Positions 10,822 through 22,445 of a stretch of DNA of 64,000 nt are shown piece by piece. A model generated the notes under the pieces. That model searched no databases. It had not been told where the DNA came from and saw nothing but the letters and a program-made list of their open reading frames with translations. The stretch comes from Lineus longissimus (lineage: Eukaryota; Nemertea; Pilidiophora; Heteronemertea; Lineidae): positions 20,777,292 through 20,841,291 of the forward strand of contig NC_088312.1 of NCBI RefSeq assembly GCF_910592395.1. Direction: 5' to 3'. A program made the position numbers and the translations under genes. Position 1 is the stretch's first letter. Every line of letters begins with the position of its first letter.

Positions 10822-13800
10822 CTAATTCAACATAGTATGTGTATCGTAGATGTGTTTCCGCTGTTCTTTCACAGTTCCTTTCCACTTCTCTTGAGTGTCC
10901 TTGACCCGATTGACGAGATTACTAGCCTTGCGACTGCGGCCCACGGCGCCCGTGACAGTGCTAGGGGTGCTTCGGGTGACGGTCTGGTCATCCTAAAGAG
11001 AGATCGATAGTTTTGGAAAATGTCATTGAAATCAGACTTGTTTGAGCGTTGAATATCATTTACTTTATGTGTGGTCACTTCCAAGTCTTACTGTATATTG
11101 AAAGGTGCTTTGTGCAAATGAGTTATGTTCACAAAAGGATTGGGACAAGTAGAGTTATCTTGTGCAAAAACTGTATTGCTTTTCCCATAAGTTATGCACA
11201 GTGAGTGGGCTTTCGTTAAATCCCTGGTGAGGAAGTCAAGCAAGGAAATCAGAATTCCTATGGTTCAGAACTAGTCCATCAGATGGAGTTAGTGTCACTT
11301 ATAGCGCTTTAAAGAGAGTTAGTGTCATTTACAGCACTTTAAAGAGACCAGTGCCACAGTCAATGGGACCCCCCCTCCTGATTACTGACGTATATCTACG
11401 TCATTATGCAACTATTGGTCGGGCGTTAAAGACGTAGATCTATGTCATTTGGCACCAAGGAGTTAAATTTGAAAGACAAAATAATTGAAATAAAAATGAG
11501 ATGTTACTCAAAAATATAAGAGAAATCAAAATTAAATGAGGTTGTAATTGAATTGAATTTTGAACTTAAATAAGAAATCTCTGTAATTCTAAACTGAGAA
11601 CAAAAGATACTTGTCAATTTTGACCTCCACTAGTAAACATCAGGGAAATCACCCAGGCAACCATGACTGTACACCAGCTTAGCCGCAACCAAGCACAAAA
11701 ATATGACAAGACCATTCACTTGTCTGCCTATTACAAATCTTTTTTATTTACAATATACACGAAATACATTATCTCCACCAAGTCCATGATTACGGTGCCT
11801 CCAAATGTGTCTCACTCAATCAGGTCTTTTGTCATGAACAGTACATACAAGTCCATGTTCAACATTTTTCTCTTTCCCAATGATTCAGGGGTCTCAAATC
11901 TGAATAACTCCCTTGTCAAAGCATATCATCTCAGCATACTAACCCGTACTGTTCAAAGATATGGAGGCCAGGCCGAAGCAAAAGTGGAATGAATCACCAA
12001 TACTTACGCCCGAGACAGATATGTATGTCATGAGAGCTTGATTTTCCTTTCGAAAAAAAATTCATCATGTTTGTATCAAAGAGGACAGTTATGGAGGTCT
12101 AAGATTGAAATTCAGATTGCTCAAATAGTGTTGGGTTCGTCATCAGAATGTAAGGTCACAGTTGTCATTATTTACATACATGCAGTGAGAGCACCGAAGG
12201 AGGACAGCTTTGCCAGAAGGCAATGTCCTCATTCTTTGAGGCATTACCATTGAACATCGCATTATCAGGTTAACATCTAAGGATGGAAGTCTAAAGACAA
12301 AGTGTCTTTAGAAGAGAATAACATGCACTGACATAATGGAATGGAGACAATTGTTCTCACTTCTCAATGATATGACAGTGCCAAGAGCAAAAAAGCTGAA
12401 AACTTTTTTTCATGTGAAAATGTGTCATCGGAACTTGAAAATATGCCTCTAAAATGGTTATTTTTTGTCCGATTTTGAAAATTCAAAATTTTTCAGAGAG
12501 GTGGGGTTTCTATTTCTGCTGTTAAATCAAGCCCGTTTTAAGCGGGGAAAAAAATGGAAATCCCCAAAAAATCGGAACTTGTGTCGACTTCCATCCATAG
12601 AATGTGTAAATGTAGAACAGTAGTGTTTTAATGCAAAAGAGGGCATGCCATGTCCATTCTGTAACTATGTTCTCCTTTTCAACTCCAGTTTCAATAGACC
12701 ACAAAGTCCAGCTGATGTGACTGGCTTCCTTTTCTTCTTTCAATTGTCTTTGTTTTACCAGATTAAAATCGTCGCAACAGGTCATTTTATAACCAGACCA
12801 GGGAGTTTGGAGGATTGGTCACAGCATGGACAGGAGGGAACATTGATCATTTCAGCACAGGGGACAGTTCCCAAAACCACAAGCACAAGAAAAGGTCAAA
12901 GGGAAGGTCAAATAGTTAAATCTGCCAAGTCACCGTTGACAAGTCTTCTTTCAAAATTGTTTCTGAATTTGAACACTCCGAGTGTCCGAATTCAGACTTC
13001 GAATCCAAATTAACCCCAAATTATGTAGGTTTCTATTGGAGATAGCAATTTCAAAGACAAACTTCAAATTTTTGCCACTGAAATTTCTCACAATTTGGAA
13101 AGCTAGCAGGACCAAAATGTCACAAGAATTAGCTGAATAATGCCCAAAGAGTGTCCCCAAGAACGTACATGTAATTGAAAGGCTTGCAATGGGATAGAAA
13201 TGAATAAAATGTTTTTCTGTGCTGAAATGGTCCATGTGACAGTATTTAGTGAGTTAGTCCCGTGCCAAAAGATAATTACCAAATTCACCTCCTCATTTTG
13301 TTGTTCTTGATAAGTCTTAGGGCGGCGGTTCATCAAGGGATCCAAGCACAGCAGGAACAGCATGTAGACAACCAGTAATGAGACAATGCAGATGATGATT
13401 AACACCACAACCTGAAATCAAGATAATACCATTAATCACGGTACAAAAGACTATTTACGACTTTAACACACTGCTTGAAAAAAAAAAACATCAAAAACTT
13501 ACCTTTATAGTTGTTGTATTTCTGATTTCATATTTACATTTGCAGAGAGGACAGAACTCCTTGCTTCTTTTCGGAAGAGGATTGACCACATTTTCACATT
13601 TGCTGAAAAAGATAAGGAATGGAAAGATAATGAGTGGGTGTATCAGTATCTGTATTGTAATTCATCATCATCATCATCAATAGCGGCTTCGTGGCCCTCC
13701 TGGGTCTTTGCCTCCTGTTAGTCGTCTCAAGTAAAACATATCTTTCTTTTTTTTAAAATTAACGCCGTAAGCTGTAGGTGCGCACTTATGGGTTAAATAA

Positions 13801-14811
13801 CGATGGGACATATTTAAAACAAGTGAATATTTTCAGATTGGAGAATGAAGGGAGACCTCTCATGTTATATTAATCATGGTAAAGTGAAATGAACACTAAA
13901 TCACCCACCAATGAATCTTCAAAAACTTTTAGAAAACTTACCAATCTTCTGATTTCACAGTGGATATGTATATTCTCCGATTATTTTCCGTCTCATTGAC
14001 CACAGTAAGGGATGGACATGTACATTTACATCTTTTGTCGTCAAAATTTTGGTCTGGTTTTTCTTCTTGACCCTGAAAAACACACCAACGCCAATAAGAG
14101 ACATTTTTATCAACACAGTCAATATACTGGCACCTTGTCCCCCTGATGTTCTCAGGATTCAAAAGGTCAGTTGACCTCTGATTTGGTTAAAGATTGGTCC
14201 ACACAAGACCAGGGGCCAGTACACCTCATCCTTTGTCCTAAGTACCTGTACCACCTTGTCATAGTGACCTTGGGTCAGGAAAATAAACATCTTTTTACAA
14301 TCAGATCATGATAATGGATGCCCGGTAACCATACAGCCTACAGGCATATGCACTGAAAGGCCACATACATCTTGACAGTGCATCATGCCATGCATGCACG
14401 TATATTGCGCATTTGCTTACCCGCAGACCCCGAGTGCTCTATCTAACTAAGCCTGGGCCTGGCCGGGGGGGGGGGTCCAAGATTGGAAAGTCCAGGTTGT
14501 GCAATCCAGTAACTAAAAATTAAGAAATAAGCCTGCAAAATCCAGTGTCTCAGATCCAGTTGATTAGCAATTGGATCAAAGCAAGACTGCATTTCCACAA
14601 AGTAGGTTCACTGTCAGACATCCGGCAATCGATAATCGATATGCCTCTGCATTCTGTCTGATATAAGATTTTGATTTCTGAAATCAAAACTTCGTCTTTG
14701 ACTTTAGTTTTTGACTATCCTACACAGCTCAAAGACAATACCTACTGTGCAAATACTAAAAGACAACACTAGGAAGAAGGCTGATAGGGGAAAAAGCAAT
14801 TGACTCCACAT
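10822..14811 (-). CDS. TMEM9: TMEM9 family single-pass membrane protein
   Basis: Five exons in phase: 14746-14811, 13942-14072, 13503-13602, 13289-13411 and 10822-10992 (stop TAG 10822-10824), giving 196 residues, close to human TMEM9/TMEM9B. Exon 1 encodes a signal peptide of 22 residues (MWSQLLFPLSAFFLVLSFS..). The Cys-rich luminal domain spans about residues 23-98 with CKCTC, DCKCENV and FCPLCKCKYE motifs and an N-linked site at NET. The transmembrane helix is about residues 100-126, followed by the family hallmark LDPLMNRRPKTYQEQ. The tail ends with QEKWKGTVKEQRKHIYD, matching the conserved C-terminus. Vertebrate TMEM9 acts at endosomes and lysosomes. The last intron is 2.3 kb. It is divergently arranged with WDR77, with 400 bp between start codons. 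One gene covers both vertebrate paralogues, so I cannot choose between TMEM9 and TMEM9B. Confidence 0.92.
11276..11345. repeat. Short tandem duplication in a TMEM9 intron
   Basis: Two imperfect copies of a unit of about 35 bp starting GAGTTAGTGTCA and ending CTTTAAAGAGA. Confidence 0.6.
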
Positions 14812-15211
14812 TTTGAACGTTTATATCCCTGAAAAAGACTGCATTTTCACAACATCATTCCCACTTCCGCATTAAATTTTTTTGTGCCGTAAAGCGTGAA
14901 AAAAGGGTTTTACGACATAAAAGTGGTTTGCAGACCAAAGTACCATTCATTAATTACTTACTGTCCTATCAATCAACCATAAATCACAAAAAGGGATCAT
15001 TTATATCATTTAAATCACTATCATATTTGGTTACATTGCCAAAACATATTTTATTCAAGTTAGTTAATTTCTCGATATTTAGGCTGCAATCTACCGCGTC
15101 TGAAAAGAAAAACGTGAAAAATTCACGTCCTGAGAATTGTGGTCTTTATTTCTCTCAAAAACTCGAAATTCCCTTAATAAATTTCAGAATAGAATGGTTG
15201 TAGCGTCTCCA
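14812..15211. promoter_or_regulatory. Shared 400-bp divergent promoter region, TMEM9 / WDR77
   Basis: The interval between the TMEM9 start codon (-) and the WDR77 start codon (+) holds no other exon, so both 5' UTRs and core promoters must lie here unless upstream noncoding exons exist. It is AT-rich and I see no convincing TATA box. Bidirectional use is inferred from geometry only. Confidence 0.5.
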
Positions 15212-18200
15212 ATGCTTGCTCCACCACAACCAGCAATCGTTGACTGCCACTTGGAGGCAGTCCAAGCCCATAAAGGTGATTTTTCCATTCTATAAAAATA
15301 CAATCACCTGATCACAGGGTGTCTCAGAAAACCAGTGCTGCCTACCCTTACAAAGTTGGGGGGAATTTTACACCTAGCAAGGCCTCTTTACACTGTTTGG
15401 GCCATTTTACACTTGAACCCGAGGAAAATTGTTTAAAAATCGTGCGAGTAAAATCATCAGAAAACCCAGGAATTAGGCTGCACTTTTTGTTGCCGATTTA
15501 CACTTTTTCTCCAGTCCAAGCCTCCCCAACCAAAGGCCAAGGGTTTTCCACTGCCAATGTGACATTGCTGGACGTTAGGGTAGGCTGCTCTGGAAACTTT
15601 GAGTTGACTTTTGCTATGATTTTGGATCCCAGTAACAGTGTTTACACAGGTCTTGTAACAGGTCTTTTTCATTTTATTTTCAGATGGTGGCCTCCTTCTC
15701 GTGGCTTCTAATCTTGTGAGCAGATATTGGAGTGGATCACTCTGGTACTTCAAGGACGCAGAGACGGCTCCAAACTACCAAAGCTTCACGGCAGCTGCCC
15801 AGGCCAAGACGGGACTCAAGGATGCTAAATGGATAACTGACATGACGATGGCTTCAATATCAGATTCTGGTAAGATACTCATCTCTTTAGAGTGTTGCAA
15901 CATGAGAAGATAATTTAGGACACTATCAGTATCACAGCCTGGATTTGGGGGAACAGATTGAAAATTCTGATCTAATCTGATTATGCTTCGTAATTTTCTT
16001 GACAAGTTGGACAATTGTTTTTATTATTGTATTGTTTAGAAAATATCTTAGGGTAATATGAGGACAATGTCACAACCCAGGACTTGAAGCGGGATAATGA
16101 TGGTGACACTGCCCAAACCAGAAGGAGCATGTCGGAAGAATCACGGCGGCAAACATGCCATTACAAATAGAATCATTACTTTGTTGTCCTCCTTAACTGA
16201 TAGATCATCATTTTCAGTTGATGTCTCAAATCCTTAAATGAGACCACTGTGTCATGTCTGTGAGCAAAAATATGTACGGCAAGCTTATAGGAAGTCACTG
16301 TTTGTTGGCTTATGATATCATTATTGACGTCAGTTGCATTCCACTTCTATTCTATTCCAACAGGTACCATCGACGTTTACGATGTATCAGCTAGTGATCA
16401 AACGTTCAACCCACTATGGAGTTCTTGCAGCCATGATGACGTCTGTACATCGCTGGCAGTCAACGCTGACCAAACCTGGCTCATCTCGGCGAGTTATGAT
16501 GGATGGTAAGATTTTATTTATATATAGAGCACCAAAGTTACACAGTTGAATACTGATGAAATTTACAATAACAACAAGAGCATTGGTAATAATACAATTA
16601 AGCATGATGGGCTGGTTTCTGATGGCTTGGTACTAAGTAGTGCCATTCTTTGTAAATGATATTTTGATTCCTCTGCAAGTTGCCTGTGGTTTTTGACAAC
16701 AACTCCAGATAAAGCGAAGTCATTTGAAAGAGTTAAATATAAATGATTTCTTTTCAGCATAAAAGTTTGGGATATGGCTGAAATGTTTGCCATGTACACA
16801 TTCCGAGGTAGGTACTACTTGTAAAATTTGCCAAATGTTTACAGATGACTAATAAACATTGAAAAGTGCATTGAGTTTTTAAAATAGTTTTTTCATCCCA
16901 ACTATGTCCTTGATCCATTTTATCACTTTGGCATTTAGTTGAGATAATCTTGGACAAGCAAGAAATGATAAAGACCAGTGTTTAGTAATTCTTGATAAAA
17001 GTAATATTTGTTTTTTCGTTGCCCTGGAGTAGAAAGTGTTTTTGGAGTAATTTTTTAAGGTGACAATATTCTATTTCGTCATCCAGGTCACAGTGATGTA
17101 GTCAATTCTCTTTCGTCACATCCAAGTCAGCCAGATACTTTTCTCTCCTGTTCAAGGGTGAGTAATTTGTTCTATTTGCATTGTTTGGCGCCCTCTCTAA
17201 GATTTTATAGCTATCAGTATAAGGAGTGAAGAGTACCGGTGTTGACTTCAGCTCATTATTTAAGCAACTTGAATGTGTCATATCATTATTTAAGCAACTT
17301 GAATGTGTCATATAAGGTGTTGCATTTACTTGAATTGTGCCCAGGTTAAAGGGAACTGAAACCGTTAAGCCAGTTCGTATGACGTTTTCATTTCCCGCGT
17401 ATCGGGTGATCAGAACGAGGCATGAATGAAACATGGCGCCTAGCTGTCAATCATTGAGTGACGTCACTACTATGGAATTTACTACGAAAACTCATGAATG
17501 AAAGATCGCATGACTCACGTGATTCTCACATGATTCTCAATAATAACAAATTGAACTGCGCATGCTCGGGCACTGGGGGCGGAGCTACAAATCTGAACTC
17601 GAATAGGAAGTTGGAAGTTTGACTTTCTCGGGCGGTGAAAGTCGAAAAGTTGAATAAATCGCTCGGCGGTTCCAGTTCCCTTTAATAATAGGCGGCAGGA
17701 ATCCTAGCCCAGTGCGTCAATGCTGGAGTCCTGATGAAGGAGAGGGAGGCTCTAGAACTTCTGCTCCCTTTTTACCCAAAGGCTAACCAGCGGCAGTATC
17801 GTGAAGCTTCTGCACTAAACAATGCTAAAGCACTAGACGCCCCCTTTAGCCACACGACCCCCGCATCTCGAATGACTAAGTATTTTTCTTTGTCCAAGGA
17901 TATTTTTGTCTTTGTGAGGCAGAAAACTCTCTTGAAATTACACTTTTCTACTTTCAGGATGGAAATGTTATACTATGGGATACAAGAAAAGCCCTGCCAG
18001 CCAAAAGATTAGGTAGGTGTTTTCTAAATTGTCAAACGTGACCATGATGTTAATTCTGGCAGGTGGATTGCCTTTATTAAGGACAGGACCAAGGGTGTCC
18101 TTAATAGAGAGGTTGTACTGTATGTCATAAAACAGTTCAAAACACTTTTTCAGGTGCTCTGAAAGAAACTTCTCCAACCTGTCTATGCTGGCAACCGAAG

Positions 18201-19272
18201 AATGAGAATTGCTTTGCGGTTGGTGGTGCTGATGGCGAAATCAAATATGTGGACCTACGGGATGTTGGGAACTGTCTGGGATCGGCCAAGGCTCATAATC
18301 GACACATAACGAGGATGGAGTTTTCTCCAACAAGGTGAGATAGTTTTAGAATGAAATGTTCATATGAAGATAGAATCTGCTCGAAAATGTATGAGTTTTA
18401 ATCCTTTAAGCTTCAAGATAGTTTTAGGTAGAAAAGGTTCATTTAGCAAAAATGACCAATGAAGTGTTCAGTTCCTTGCCTGATCACCCTGGTACGTAAA
18501 GCCAGAGTTCACAATTTTGATTCTCCAGAGTGCAGGTGGAGGTGAGATACTCTAATCTCTTAATTTCTCGATGTATGACCGGTTTTCTCATTGTTATGTT
18601 GAAAGACAAATGCCAAAAAATAATTGATATTTTCTCTTTGTAGTGAAAATATGCTTGCAAGTGGATCTGAAGACTGTAACGTAGTTGTTATGAATGTCAC
18701 ACAAGGGTCTCCCATGTAAGTTACTGGTTTTATTTGTTTGTCGTTGTTATGGCGTAAACATGTGTAGACATTGCTGTAAGAGATTAAAACGATGGACCTT
18801 TTCAAAGATGTTTGGACCAGTCATGCGTTTTACCTGGAACAAAGGGGTCACAGTAGCTCATGACATTGACCGAAGTTGGCCTAGGCCTTCTGACATAAAG
18901 AAAGAGAATTGCCCAAGGCCACAAGCCATGTGTCTTTTTATTGAACCCGTAATGTTGGGATCAGAATTTTGATACCTGCACCACTAACCTACACATCCCC
19001 CTCTTTCTCATTTCTCATACCGTGACATTTTTAATTTCAGTTATAGGCATAGTCACAAAGATTTCGTCACCGGGATAACATGGTCGCCAGATGGATCGAA
19101 GTTATATTCGTGTGGATGGGACTCTAGTGTAAAGTGTCACAACATGGGTACTGGGGAGTGTCTAGAGTGCGGGCAGACGTCTGAAATGGAAGTGCAAAAT
19201 GGTGGCGTAGTTAATGGAAGTGCGTCTGCATCTAGTATGGACTCCGAGATCAACACTCCAGTCAGTTCTTGA
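15212..19272 (+). CDS. WDR77: Methylosome protein 50 (WD repeat protein 77)
   Basis: Nine exons in phase: 15212-15275, 15684-15869, 16364-16505, 16758-16807, 17087-17157, 17958-18012, 18154-18334, 18644-18715 and 19041-19272 (stop TGA). The model is 350 residues against 342 in human. WDR77 is the obligate WD40 partner of the arginine methyltransferase PRMT5 and binds substrates such as Sm proteins and histones. Diagnostic stretches are LVSRYWSGSLWYFKDAETAP, an SSCSHDDV segment, SASYDGWIKVWDMAEMF-like text split over exons 3-4, FLSCSRDGNVILWDTRKALP, FAVGGADGEIKYVD and the last blade HKDFVTGITWSPDG with SCGWDSSVKCH. The C-terminal tail of about 40 residues is Ser/Gly-rich with no WD motif, as in relatives. 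Candidate polyadenylation hexamers follow at about 19,691 and 20,364. Confidence 0.93.
17270..17322. repeat. 31-bp tandem duplication
   Basis: CATTATTTAAGCAACTTGAA with its flank is repeated twice in a WDR77 intron. Confidence 0.85.
17346..17685. mobile_element. 340-bp MITE-like element bounded by TTAA
   Basis: In the WDR77 intron between exons 5 and 6. It starts TTAAAGGGAACTGAAACCG at 17346 and ends with the near-exact reverse complement (one mismatch in 19). TTAA at both outer edges suggests either a TTAA target site, as in piggyBac-type elements, or part of the inverted repeat. The interior has TGACGTCA, a CACGTG E-box and ends GC-rich. No coding capacity. Confidence 0.65.
18076..18122. 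repeat. Dispersed 'GGACAC' repeat family, short copy
   Basis: AAGGGTGTCCTTAATAGAGA followed by GGTTGTACTGTA in a WDR77 intron. It shares the core with the other copies. Confidence 0.45.
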
Positions 19273-20980
19273 TGCTTGTGATTCTAATCTGATTTCAATA
19301 CTGTTAACTGGGTAAAGTTTGCGGCCATTTAAGTCGAGCGATTTTCACAATTCAGAAGGTGAATGTGAACACTGACCTTCATTCATTCATTCATTCGACA
19401 ATGTCACTGCCACTGCAACCAAGTTGTTTCTGTGATGTGTTTCGTAGTTCTGGGGTGGCATGTTGGCCCATTGCTAGATGGCTAGTGTGGGGGTTCTCTT
19501 CCTTTAAGGGCCACTGCCACTCTGCGTGACTGCTTTCCTCTGCCAAGAAGGCCATTCTGACCGAGTTTTCTTCATTTAGAAAGGTTGCCAGCCTAGGCTA
19601 CAGAGACCAGTCTCCTCCCTTGCTAGACTTTCAACTCGAATGCATTTAACCATTACATTTCGGGCCACATGAAGAATTTATTTTTTGCCGAATAAAAAAT
19701 GAGCAATTCGCAAACTTTTGGCTCTTCAAACATTACCCAGTTTACAATGCTCTTTTTTGTAACGTTTCCTGAGGCTTCTACAATGATAACAAACGCTCTT
19801 AGCAGACACCTCTGTCAGCAGGACACTTGCTCTATCAAGGACACAAAGTGTTGTCATTTTCATTCAAAATGACCCCTGTAGTCAGGACACTGACTGCAAT
19901 TGTCAATCCAAAGCGTGTTCTTAATGGGGTGGTTTTACTGTAGTTTTATTTGTGCCTATTTTAGAAGAGCCAATTGAATATTTCATTACCAAATTGATCC
20001 AGTGTTGGCTGAAAAAATCATGTAGAAGTAAAAATAAAAGTTACAAGGGCTACATTTTAAAAACAGCTGATGAAGGACAGTACTGAAAAAAACTGCAAAG
20101 GATCAGCCTTTTTCTGTTAAACGCATTTGCATTTATGTTCCTCAAACGTATTTCTGCTTAATTCAAAACTTTTGTACTCCTATCAAGATGAGTGATTAAG
20201 TTAAAGGTAAGAGGAGTTGACTTTAATTTAAAAGTGTAATTGATCGATGGACTTTCTCCCTGGACATGATCTTATATGAGGACATGTTTTTGTGGCCAGT
20301 CTCACAATGGATGTGTTCTGTAATTGGCCATAATGTAGCGTTGTGTGCTTATATTTTGTCACTGAATAAATTTTTTGGTCAATTTTTTATATATCATTTC
20401 TTCCTTTGTCTGTTCACGAACTTCGTTCAGATTAAAGTGCATTGCTCATAAATGTCAAGCGACATATTTCAAATTATCATTTCCTTTCTCTCCTGACAGT
20501 TCTGTCAAGTCGGTGCATTTCACCACACTTTCTGACAGGTCAAACTGAAGTATGGCACATGGATGCCAGGTGAAGTGTGGTGGTCCACACAGCCTTGGTT
20601 TTGATAACCAGCTGGGAGAGTGAAAAAGCCTCGAGACACACAAGACACTGGAGGTGTTGAGTAACCTTCTGGAAAATGTTGCTTGCTGTGTCATTCACAA
20701 TATCTAGACTCATGAGACTGATGACCATAATCTAGTTGTCCAGCAACCTCCAACACTTACATCGCTCGTTGTTGCAGGTGCTGGTTGCTATGACACCACT
20801 GACTGACAAGGATGCAAAGCATATGTTGGTGGTTATCTGTGCCAAGCTATGACAGATTCTGAAATCTTCTTGCCGGTCATTCCAATACAAAGCATTCAGA
20901 CTCCATAGTTTGTGCACATCTGGGCCTTTGACACGCATAGTCTCATCTGATGGGCGGGTAAGTGAAGAAATGCCTAACAA
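19273..20980. other. WDR77 3' UTR and gene-poor DNA
   Basis: Contains candidate polyadenylation hexamers and another GGACAC repeat copy (about 19,790-19,945). From 20,460 on the sequence could be the degraded upstream part of the LINE fragment that follows, but I could not align it to a protein. Confidence 0.4.
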
Positions 20981-20983
20981 CTA

Positions 20984-21365
20984 GTGCAAGAAAACTCTGT
21001 GTGCAGACACTGGTCCTGTCCAGACAGCCTCCTTGCCGTTGTGGGGGACAACCTTTTTTGCAAGTTTCAACTAGTTCAGAATTGTGCTGCTCACATGATT
21101 ATCCCATGGCGAAGACCATATAAACCCATAAGTGGTTCAAAAATTGCATTTGCTGCCAGTCAAGAGCTGGATTCAGTTCAAGGTGTACGAAGCTAGGAAG
21201 GGAAAGGCACCTGACTTTTTGGCCTGGCCACATTTGGCGGTAGCACTTTTGCAGTCTAGCAGAATATGAAACCTGCTTGACTCTCCACTGCCAGAGTGGT
21301 TCTGTGGCCAGTTCCAAGAACGGCTGAAGACCCTGCTCTTCAGAGAATATTCTTTGTGAAAGCAT
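20984..21365 (+). pseudogene. Decayed LINE reverse transcriptase 3' fragment (CR1/L2-like)
   Basis: Translating across frameshifts gives DSLLAVVGDNLFCKFQLVQN followed by CAAHMI, then LPVKSWIQFKVYEA, and finally FQERLKTLLFREYSL. These match, in order, the region after the reverse transcriptase domain of CR1/L2/Jockey-type LINEs (the LQRVQNAAARLI, WLPVxxRIxFKV and FKxxLKTxLF blocks). Several frameshifts and stops make it dead. Age and exact clade cannot be judged by eye. Confidence 0.6.
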
Positions 21366-21819
21366 ATGTTGCCTTTTGGCTCGTACATTCCTGTTCATGC
21401 AAACATTCAGGAAATTATTTAGTCCATTGAGATGTCTCTCAGCGCTAGGACTCAACAATCATGGCCATCTCTGCCAGCTAGGTAGGCCTACTCACAAGGC
21501 CCTTCTGGGGTCACTAAAGACAAGTACTTTGCCATATGTCACCCTAATTTTGCCCTGTTCAAGCTCAACTCCTTGGGGAGTACACAACGATGGCTATCTC
21601 TGCCAGCTAGGTACCCATTCACTTCTCGGGTCATTAAAAGATGTGACGCATGTAATTTACTTGTCTTCAATTGTCTTCGGGGGTTGATTGTGCCTCTGCG
21701 CCGTGGGTGTGTCCCGGCCGCTGAGCCACAAGTCAGGAATGACAGGTTCCCAACCTGCCGCTGGGTGTTACAGGAGAACTATTCCCCTGGTATGGAATTC
21801 CCATTGTGGCTGTTGTTGT

Positions 21820-22445
21820 AAGTCACATCGTACTCTGTCCCCGCCTCTGTCGTTCACAACTTGTTGATGGTGTAGCAGGAGGGATAATCCTCTGTCTTTC
21901 ACAATCTTGTCGCCTGTCTTGCACAACTGAAATGTCCTGTCTCCCACAACTAGGTCCCCGGCCCCACCGTTCGCAGCTTGTGACTGGTGACCAGGAGGTA
22001 TCCGAGTAGCCCCTGGTCTGTGTCTTTCACAGCAGTTGGTTGGAGGTATAAAAGCTGACTCTCACACCGTGGTCCCCTGACTTTCACAGGTCGTGGCTGG
22101 TGCAGCAGGAGGAGTACCCCCATCGTTCAAAACTTGACCAAATGCCTTTTACAACCTGGTGGTCCCGGTTTCTCACAACAGCAGCTGAAACAGGAGCCTT
22201 TACAAACTGTGTCTAGTGTTACAGGTGAAATAGCCCACTCATTTCTACATGATGGTCCCTTGTCCTTTACGATGATGCCCCATCTCTCACAACCTGTTTG
22301 GTGAAGCAGGAGGTACTGTCCTTAGTCGATCACAACTGTTGTCTGGTGTAGCAGGTGAAATAGTCCACTGATAAAATTTGGTCCCGTCTTTCATGACGTT
22401 GTCCTCAGTCTCTCACAACCTATAGCTGGTGAAACAGGAGGTACA
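21820..22445. repeat. Degenerate tandem repeat tract
   Basis: Irregular copies, tens of bases to about 100 bp, of a theme containing CTTTCACAAC..GTTGTCTGGTGTAGCAGGAGG. It probably derives from an old minisatellite or from the 3' region of the adjacent LINE fragment. An ATCTCTGCCAGCTAGGTA motif is also repeated at about 21,468 and 21,594. Confidence 0.45.
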
